DNA from: Cryptomeria japonica
Taxonomy: Eukaryota; Streptophyta; Pinopsida; Cupressales; Cupressaceae
Reading direction: 5' to 3'
NCBI RefSeq assembly: GCF_030272615.1
Contig: NC_081414.1
Coordinates: forward strand, 231,695,733-231,759,732
DNA length: 64,000 nucleotides
Shown: positions 57,001-64,000 of the stretch, piece after piece
Position numbering within the stretch: position 1 is the first letter of the stretch
Layout of the letters: every line of letters starts with the position of its first letter
Made by a program: the position numbers and the translations under genes
Notes under the pieces: generated by a model
Database searches by the model: none
What the model saw: only the letters and a program-made list of their open reading frames with translations
What the model was told of the DNA's origin: nothing

Positions 57001-57124
57001 GATCCAAATACAACTCAATGAATGCATTCGCAAGACCGCTGGAAATTTTGCAACTCCAACCAAAATGTTCTGGGAACATAAGATGATCTTAACCAGAAAA
57101 ATATACAAAATATCAATATGATCA
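54087..57124. repeat. Non-coding region with a diverged direct repeat
   Basis: No gene visible up to the GDAP2-like stop codon. A segment with TTTCCTTTAAATGAAAGCTT, CATCATGTTGTGTGTTTAC, ACTTCTAGCTCTTCTATTCT and GTAATTTTGTGAGCATATA at 54,590-54,775 recurs in diverged form at 55,025-55,180. Positions 54,265-54,300 (GGAGTGGGCTTTTTCTCCTT) resemble copia LTR sequence. The last few hundred bases may be 3' UTR of the GDAP2-like gene. Confidence 0.5.
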
Positions 57125-57920
57125 CTATGATGGAGTAGTTCTATTGGTTATAAACTTTGTCCTTGGGTCAACAAGAAGGCCCTTTCCTCCATTCACTTCA
57201 AGATCGTGTCTGCTCAAAAGTATTAAAAAATCAGAAATTTTTTATCATTTCTACCAAACAATCTAATATGTATAAATCCATAATAAACAATTAGACTTAC
57301 TGAAATACAAAATCTGGAATCGTCAGCTGCTCTCTTGGCACATATCTAAATAATTGTAAAAGCCTTTCTACGTACACCACCTTTCGCCAGACCTGCAAAT
57401 TTTTAAGGAAGGTTTTAGACTATAAATAATTCTAGTGCCAAATTGAAATAAACTCTGATGGCCAACCAACAGAAGATACGACAGAATAGGTAATGCATGT
57501 TTTTATAACCTTTGGAATTATGGTCAATCTGTACTTCAATTACAAACCTACCTCTCCGTCCACAAGCAGTTGCAAGGCCAAAATTGTAGCTTTCAACCCA
57601 AGAGTTGGATGGAGACAATAAATAGCCTGCAAACGTACAATGTGAAGAACACAATTGATAGTTACATATTATAGAATGTGGTAATAACTCACTACCATGA
57701 ACTCAAATTAAGACAGTAGCATACTCTGGCTTCAGTGAATGTATAACATGCTCATTAAGACCTTGCAATAAAATATATATCAGACTCAAAGGCTGGCATA
57801 AAGCAAATGAAAAATGAAGCAGCTATGTGCAAACATTAGACTACTCTTACATGCAAATTACGCTTGTGCTTCCGACCAAGTATTTGCTGTAAACGCTTCA
57901 TCCATCCTAAATCAGGCTGC
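57125..57920 (-). CDS. GDAP2-like CRAL-TRIO protein, last four exons
   Basis: Exons on the minus strand: 57,920-57,851, 57,626-57,552, 57,392-57,301 and 57,209-57,125, with donors GTAAGAG, GTAGGTT and GTAAGTC and CAG acceptors. Phases agree at each joint. They encode 'QPDLGWMKRLQQILGRKHKR', 'AIYCLHPTLGLKATILALQL', 'KVVYVERLLQLFRYVPREQL' and 'HDLEVNGGKGLLVDPRTK', ending in TAG. This is the C-terminal half of a CRAL-TRIO (Sec14-like) domain as in plant proteins called ganglioside-induced differentiation-associated protein 2, which also carry a macro domain. The upstream exons were not found to 64,000, so the intron before 57,920 is longer than 6 kb or the gene is truncated. No stops or shifts are seen. 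Confidence 0.78.
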
Positions 57921-59334
57921 CTGTGAATTGAGACGAAGAATTGTCAATAGTCAGATGATAAAAACTAATGATGACCTAAAAGAATAAATTGGAGCAAAAT
58001 ATCAAACAACATTGTACCAATGTGCAATACATAAGTCATTAGAAATAGTGCATTTTATCACGACACTTATAAGTTTATAACAATCACATATTGTCCTATG
58101 TCTTGATCTTGCCTCTATATACAAGGGTTCTCTATGTACATTTAATTCCATTGCATTGTATTATATTGTACCAGTATCGACATATAGCATTTCCATTGCT
58201 TCTATCTTGTGTGGAAGGTTATTTAATGTTACGAAAGATTCTTGCTCATGTGAGTCCTTTTGCTGATTTAACCAAAATCATCACATTTTCTGAAATTCCA
58301 CCTTGGGATCACTACACATTTGTTATAATTATTTTCTACTTTAAGAATTTGAGTTTGCCAACAAACCTAGACATTGTGAAACTGCATGGGCAAGCCTACC
58401 ACAAATCTTTTATTTGAAAGCAGAAAGTGGTATGCTGAGATCATGTGTTCACATACTTGCCAGGGGAGTGTTTGAAATTATACAACGTGGGAATCTCCAT
58501 ACAAATTGGCTAACAATCTGCAAGTGTGGAATTGGAATATCAAATATGTCGTTGATCATCCATCTATTTGTCGAAGATTAGAAACTACTTATTTTTCGCA
58601 ATGAATCTTAGACCCTTTGGCCAATTATACCAAATGAAGCATCCATTACACTTCAAGAATTTATGAAGGCCAAAAAAAATTAGTTTGTTTTCTCAATGGA
58701 CACGCTAATCTTATTATCAGCCACAAAGATTAAAGAGATACCGCTTATTCAAACTACTCCATGATGATAGATAATCAGAACTATATTAAACTCATAAGAA
58801 GAAATCTTTGCAGAGATGCCCCATGACTAACAGTGTGAAACTTATAGATAATTTTTTCTGGAATCCCAGCACAAAGTCACTACCTCATATCTGCTTGAGC
58901 TTAGAAGCATTCATCTAAACACCAGATCATGGCCCTTGAATGGGAAATCCAGAGCTTACAAGGATTCAACATTCATTTTAGTTCCTTGAAAGAAGTTGAT
59001 GAGAGTTTCTCAGGAATATACCTACTCTTGGACATTTCCATGAACAGTTGGTCACATTATCCATTATCCATTTAACTGAAGAGTTGGTCACATTATCCAT
59101 TGTCTGGTTGACAAAGAGAGAGAGAGAGAGAGAGAGAGACTATTTGTCTGCTTGTATATAGCTTGGACACTTAATGGAAGCAGATAAATTTCTCATTAAT
59201 TAAATTTAGGAGGAGGAGGCCCTTTTCATCTTATTATCAGATCCGAGAGGCTTGCAGAAATATAAGGAATCAAAGACTTTGGCTTCCTCATGCAATAAAC
59301 ATACACGTGTTTTGTGCTGTAGGTGGGCATGGGC
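57921..59334. other. Intron or upstream flank of GDAP2-like gene
   Basis: No gene recognised; a 108-codon plus-strand frame (58,091-58,417) has no known motif. A (GA)n microsatellite lies at 59,117-59,140. GGTCACATTATCCATT occurs near 59,051 and 59,087. Confidence 0.4.
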
Positions 59335-59634
59335 ATGAGATTTATTAGAATATTTAATTATATTTTAGTCACCTATATTTAGTTCCTTGTTTAATGGTCA
59401 TTTAACCTTTTAATTTTAGCTCGTTAAGTGTAAACTATTGCTTATTTATTAAAGACGCATAGTTAGCTTTTATTTAATTTACTTTTAAGCTTTATTTAAT
59501 GTTTAGCTTTTTAGTCTTTTACTTTAACGATCTGTTCTTTTTATAGAACATCGTCTTGTAACCTCTATATATATGTTTGTATATCGTTCAATTAATTCAT
59601 CCGATTATTGAATCATTCATTCAATTATTTTTCA
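59335..59634 (+). repeat. Copia 5' LTR
   Basis: The end is TTTTTCA at 59,634, directly followed by the primer site. It contains CTCTATATATATG (TATA-like, 59,562) and ends in an ATTCATTCAATT-rich part. The start near 59,335 is an estimate. Confidence 0.6.
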
Positions 59635-59646
59635 TGGTATGAGAGC
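59635..59646 (+). other. Primer binding site of copia element
   Basis: TGGTATGAGAGC, one base from the initiator Met tRNA primer site TGGTATCAGAGC. Confidence 0.8.
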
Positions 59647-60615
59647 ATGAAAATTAAAAATTTCAAAAGTTTCTATTGAAAATATTCTCGAAGTTTTTTT
59701 TAAGAGATTTTCTTTAATCTGTTTTTTTTTTAAAAACCGAGTAGCTTCTTTCTCTTATCCTGGGCGAATTGGATCCGACTAGGGGTTTTTTTTTTTTTTA
59801 TGCATGTCCAAGATTTGGCGCCAGGGTTTTCTTCTATATCCCTGCAGCCTCTGCAACTTTTTTTCAGCCTGGCGGGAGTCACGATTTTATGCAGATTTTC
59901 TATTCGCGTTTTTCGTGGGTTTTACTCCTCGCGATTTCTGAAAATATCATTTTCTCCTACGCTTCTGCCGCCATGGTTTTTTGACGCGATTTATTCGCGT
60001 TTTTATCGGCGCCGCGACTGTTTGTTTACCTGTGCGATTAATTAACCAGCGACGATGGCAGGAATTTTTTTTTGGTTCTCTTCTGCATTTTTTTTCGGCT
60101 CAAACTTGGGCGCCGGCTAGGGTTTTCATCAACCCTCGCTTTTCCTGCATTCCGCGATTTTCTGGGTCGCGGCTATGCGCGAACCTAGGGTTTTTTACCC
60201 TATTTAAAAAAAAAAAATGGTCCTTTTTTTTCTGTTTTTTTTCAAATAAAGAATTAGAAAGTTCTTTTCTTGTTTTTAAAAATAAAATAAAAGAAGTCAA
60301 TATTTTTCTGGTGCCTATTTTTTCTTTCGAGGAATTTTTTTTTCTACAGAAGCTACCTTGAGTCAGAGCCAGTTTTTTTGACTGATCCTATTTTTTGCAG
60401 ATTGTTATTTTCTGAAATTTTTTCAAGGTTTAAATCTGCAGGGAATTTCAATTTCTGGGTTTCTCCCAATCCTCGAAATTCACACATTAAGATTTGTGCC
60501 AAAGAATTCCACTCCAAGGTTTCAAATTTTTTGCAACTGCTTCTATTCTGAATTTTTAATCAGATTCTTCTTTCTCTTTCTTTCACTCGGTTGACCTCGT
60601 TCAACTTCGATTTTC
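59647..60615 (+). other. Copia leader
   Basis: Non-coding, with many T-runs and short A-runs. Two segments near 59,790-60,180 are richer in GC (GGCGCC, CGCGATTT) and give small open frames with no known motif. Confidence 0.5.
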
Positions 60616-61434
60616 ATGATGGCATCATTAACCAGCATCATGTTGGAACACAGTCAAAAGTTCAACGACCGCAACAACACCACCTGGAAACAACGCATGC
60701 TTACCATTTTTGAGTATCGTTGCCTTGATCAGATTGTTTTGGGCAAGGAATCTCATCCTACGAAAGCAGGTGATGATCAAGACAAACTTGATGTGAAGAA
60801 TCGAGAGGCTATCATGCTTATCAAACTCTTAGTCACAGATGATCAACTTCCTTAGGTCCCTTCAGGGAAAACAGATAAAGAGATCTGGGATCTCTTGAAG
60901 CATCTTCATGAAACACAAGAGAAGAATATGTTGTTTTCTATCATGATGGATGAGAAGTCATCTGTCTAGGCACATCTTACGAAGATCAAGGACATCCGTG
61001 ACCAATTGGAAGCTATAGGGCGAACCATGGTGGAAGAGGATATGGTAGTGATCACGCTGAAAAGTCTTCCCAAATCTTCCCACATCTTCCCACATCCTAC
61101 AAGCATTTCATTGATACACTAAATATCTCTTCTACTAGTGTTGATCTGAAGTTTCCTGATCTCTGCAACAAGCTTCTACAACAGGATAGATGGAAACAAC
61201 AATTTGGAAGCAGCGCCAGTTCATCCACTGAACAGGCTTTCACGGCCTCAGCTTCGCATAAGTACTGGGTAAAGCTTCGTTCTTCCACTAGAAAGGACAA
61301 GGTCAAGGTCAACCTCAGCAGTCTTCAAAGAAGAAGAGCTTACAGTGTTCCTACTGTCATATATATGGCCATTTGGTGAAAGATTACAGGAATTTGATAG
61401 CATCCCAACAATCCAAACAGGGAGGGTCCAAGTA
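60616..61434 (+). pseudogene. Copia gag, broken
   Basis: The start MMASLTSIMLEHSQKFNDRN lies in a frame with TAG at 60,853 and 60,967. 'NTTWKQRMLTIFEYRCL' and 'KEIWDLLKHLHETQEKNMLF' are typical of copia gag (UBN2-like), as is 'HLTKIKDIRDQLEAIGRTM'. After a frameshift near 61,090 a zinc knuckle follows, CSYCHIYGHLVKDY near 61,340-61,380, whose final Cys has become Tyr. Confidence 0.8.
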
Positions 61435-61450
61435 GAAAGCCAATTTTGCC

Positions 61451-61861
61451 ATGCATCCTGGTCAGAAGGAATCTGCATTTGATGATGTTCAATCATCAGC
61501 CTGGTACATTGACTCTGGAGCCTCTTGGCATTTCACACATCGTCGAGATTGGTTTACAGAGTACATGCCTTTCACTAATTCAGTGATTTTTGGAGGAGGT
61601 GAAGAGTATACTGTTGTCGGCAAGGGCAACGTTCAAATTTCATTTGGTGGGAGGGATTTGATATTCCTCAATGTATACTTTGTACCTGTTATGAAGCTTA
61701 ATCTACAATCAGTCAGCCAGATTATGCAGCATTCACCACAGCTGGATGTTGTCTCTGGGTTGCACAAGTGCAGCATTGTTGACAGGGAGACTTGCACTAC
61801 AAATGCAGTTGGCATTGAGGATCAAGGTCTTTATAGACTTGCTGATTCTACTAGTTCTTAG
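61451..61861 (+). pseudogene. Copia protease
   Basis: A 136-codon open block with 'SSAWYIDSGASWHFTHRRDW', the copia D-S-G-A active site, then 'GGGEEYTVVGKGNVQISF', 'NVYFVPVMKLNLQSVSQIMQ' and 'GLYRLAD' leading into the pre-integrase region. It processes Gag-Pol in intact elements. Confidence 0.88.
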
Positions 61862-62788
61862 GAGCTCACCATGGCAGCTAGGAATACTTCCATCATCACT
61901 CTTTGGTATTAGTGATATGGACACCTGAATGTCTACTATCTCTCTTGGTTCGAAAGGATCTAGTCGTAGAATTACCCGAGATTCAAACTTAGAATCATGG
62001 AGTTTGCGGAGCATGTCAAGCTAGAAAGCAACATAGGACTCCGTTTTGAGATGGAGAAGCTTGGAGAGCATCCAAGGTCTTGCAACTCGTTCATGTGGAT
62101 ATTTGTGGTCCCATGAACACTCCACCAGTCACTGGATGCAGGTATTTTCTATTATTTGTTGATGATTTCAGCAGATACGTGGGTTTATTTTCTTAAGCAG
62201 AAATCAGAGGCATTCACCATGTTTCAAAAGTTTAAGGCCTTAGTGGAAAAAGAGTCTAGCTGTCAAATAGTCACTCTTCGGTTCGACAATGGAGGCGAAT
62301 TTTGTTCTACAAAGTTCACCAACTTTTGTGCATCACATGGCATTAAGCATCAACTTACCACACCTTACACCCCTCAGCAGAACAATGTTGTTGAGTGCGG
62401 AAACCATACAGTCACTGAGATGGCTCGATCTATGTTGGAGCATAGAAATGTTCCAAAACACTTTTGGGTGGAAGCGGTCTTCACTGCAGTCTACCTTTTG
62501 AACCGGTCTCCCACAAAGGTCGTTAAGAAGATGACTCTAGAGGAAGCTTGGTCTGGCAGGAAACCCAAAATCAGTCATTTGAAAGTTTTTGGCTCTACAA
62601 CTTATGTTTGGATTCCAGATGCCAAGCACACCAAACTGGATCCAAAGAGTCAGAAATTGATGTTCACCGGCTACAGTGACAACCACAAGGCATATCGGTT
62701 GATTGATATAGACACTAATCGCCTCATATTCAGTCGAGATGTAGTATTTGATGAAGAAAGAGGGCCTTTTTCAGCCTTCCTCTCCTGA
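61862..62788 (+). pseudogene. Copia integrase, broken
   Basis: The pre-integrase zinc-like part, with 'CGACQARKQHR', lies near 62,010-62,040 among stops. The core has 'LVHVDICGPMNTPP' (first Asp), a frameshift near 62,170, then in 62,156-62,788 'IVTLRFDNGGEFCSTKF' (second Asp), 'HQLTTPYTPQQNNVVECGNH' (Glu) and 'HFWVEAVFTAVYLLNRSPTK', ending 'KLMFTGYSDNHKAYRLIDID'. The order before RT is diagnostic of Ty1-copia. Confidence 0.9.
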
Positions 62789-63049
62789 TTTGAGCACTGA
62801 GGATCAGCCTCCAAAGGCTGCAAGTATGGGTGTTCGCCTTGCCTTAGCTCCACCTGATGGGAGGGATTCAGTTGACTCTACAATTGTGGGGTCTCCCAGG
62901 CATGACATTGCAACACCTGACTTTCCTCGGGACCTTCTGGATCCACATCCAGAGGAGATTGCTCCAGATATTCTAGGTAATCTTCACCCTACATGAGATG
63001 TTGGTACTTCTACTCTCCGGCCTAAGTGGTGGGCCAAGACCATTGATGA

Positions 63050-63434
63050 TCTTCATGATGATGAGCTCATTGAGGGTAGATCAGTTAGAGGTAAGAGCAA
63101 GCGAAACACAGTTAATTTTGCTCTTATGGTCAACATTCACAGTATTTATGAGCCTCAAACATATTTAGAGGCTAAAGGTGTACCTGAGTGGGAAAAGGCT
63201 ATGGCAGCTGAGCAACATAGTCTTCTAAAAAACAACACTTGGGTATTGTCAGATCTTCCTCCAGGGAAGAAGCCCATTGGCTGCAAATGGGTGTTTAAAG
63301 TGAAGTATAAAGTTGATGGAACCCTTGATAAGTACAAGGCTCGGTTAGTAGCAAAAGGGTTTTCACAGAAGGATGGCATCGACTATGAGGAGACATTTGC
63401 TCCTACAGCCAAGATGAGTACTGTTGTCATTTTC
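63050..63434 (+). pseudogene. Copia reverse transcriptase, N-terminal part only
   Basis: Open from about 63,050, including '[20 protein letters not shown]', '[17 protein letters not shown]', '[20 protein letters not shown]' and '[10 protein letters not shown]'. The match stops exactly where new sequence starts at 63,435. All catalytic Asp residues would lie beyond this point. Confidence 0.88.
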
Positions 63435-64000
63435 TGACACCCTTGGTCCATCAATAAGAACTGATCAGAGATACAATCCATGGACTAGCGCTACCCTAGT
63501 TGACCAAAGAGAAAGCAGAAGAATCATGAAGTGTGAACTGCTGCCTTGTTCGGAGGAAGTTCCTTCCTTGGCTTTTTCTTCCTTCCCTGGAACCCTGAGG
63601 TTCCGAGTTTCTTTCCCTTTGCCTTCTCCTGTTCTTCTCTCCGGAACTTCGGAATCCCCCTTCCCTTTGCTGCCTCTCCCTTCTTTTCCAGGAACTCTGG
63701 AACCCCAAGGTTCCGAAGTTCCCCCTGCCCTTTCTTCCCTTTCCCGAAACTCCGGATGCCCGAGGTTCCGAAGTTCCTCTCCTTCTTTCCCTTTCTCTTC
63801 TTCTCTCTAGAATTCCGGAACCCCGAGGTTCCGAAGTTCCTTCCTCTTCTTCTCCCTCTTCCCCGGAACTCCAGAACCCCGAGGTTCCAAATTTCCTTCC
63901 TTAGCCTTCCCTTCTTTCTTTCTCGTAACTCCAGAACCCTGAGGTTCCGAAGCTCCTTCCCTCCTTGCCCTTTCTCTCTAGTTTCTCTGGAACCCTGAGG
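63435..64000 (+). repeat. Inserted sequence with GC-rich minisatellite (possible LTR)
   Basis: It begins TGACACCCTTGG inside the copia reverse transcriptase, which fits an LTR start. From 63,585 a unit with GGAACCCCGAGGTTCCGAAG and a C/T-rich spacer (TTCCCTTTCC) repeats about seven times with spacing of roughly 52-108 bp to the window end. Each unit holds the inverted pair GGAAC/GTTCC. The open frames across it are artefacts of the repeat. The other end is outside the window. Confidence 0.65.

Larger units (their letters stand above)
59335..63434 (+). mobile_element. Ty1-copia retrotransposon, truncated in RT
   Basis: A 5' LTR, primer site, 1-kb leader, gag, protease, integrase and the first part of reverse transcriptase lie in copia order on the plus strand. 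The element ends abruptly at 63,434, where unrelated sequence begins with TGACACCC. Multiple stops and shifts occur. It lies upstream of the GDAP2-like exons in the opposite orientation and may sit in one of that gene's introns. Confidence 0.85.

Noticed and set aside
59769-60361. Overlapping frames of 71-126 codons in the copia leader
   Set aside because: Rich in Phe/Ser from T-runs, with no gag motif; gag begins at 60,616.
63424-63998. Frames of 128 and 150 codons at the right edge
   Set aside because: They are translations of the GC-rich minisatellite.

Overview
This is plant nuclear DNA, most likely from a gymnosperm. It is AT-rich, sparse in genes and built mainly of nested, decayed mobile elements: Ty3-gypsy of the Tat and chromovirus lineages, a gag-only LTR element, Ty1-copia, DUF4283 LINE-type frames and a hAT DNA transposon. 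The gymnosperm assignment is inference from this composition. The plant assignment also rests on spliced exons that resemble plant DNA primase small subunit and a GDAP2-like CRAL-TRIO protein.

Layout. A decayed minus-strand DUF4283/zinc-knuckle frame begins at 48,070 and is interrupted by a Tat LTR retrotransposon occupying 2,017-48,059 (target duplication GTATC/GTATT, minus strand). The frame resumes at 2,016-1,680, is broken again by another LTR (about 606-1,679), and runs off the left edge. The Tat element has its 3' LTR and polypurine tract at 2,017-3,316. Its pol (integrase, two RNase H modules, reverse transcriptase, G-patch, protease) and gag read leftward from 13,775. Its primer site and 5' LTR start at 34,160-34,180.

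Three elements sit inside the Tat. (1) A 13.9-kb hAT transposon lies at 15,081-28,974, with a perfect 8-bp duplication ATTGGGTT, 14-bp imperfect terminal inverted repeats and subterminal TGGCGAA motifs. It carries a broken hAT transposase plus three other reading frames: two related small proteins (A, 16,067-16,642 +; B, 17,401-18,066 -) and a long broken G-patch/coiled-coil frame (C, 20,369-24,458 +), with promoter-like tandem repeats between B and C. (2) A gag-only LTR element lies at 34,600-41,341 (duplication CTATG). (3) A Ty3-gypsy chromovirus lies at 41,446-47,777. Elements 2 and 3 both landed in the Tat 5' LTR, about 100 bp apart in its original sequence. A DNA primase small subunit gene fragment (31,210-32,642 -) with its own TATA box lies between the Tat primer site and gag.

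Right of the Tat element (48,060-64,000): two related copia LTRs with primer sites, the 3' end of another copia element, a second DUF4283 frame (52,152-53,520 +), the last four exons of a GDAP2-like gene (57,125-57,920 -), and a copia element (59,335-63,434 +) cut off in its reverse transcriptase by sequence that leads into a GC-rich minisatellite running off the window.

Few genes here look intact. Frames A and B are open throughout. The GDAP2-like exons have clean splice sites and an open frame. Nearly everything else has stops or frameshifts. The most unusual object is the cargo-carrying hAT element.
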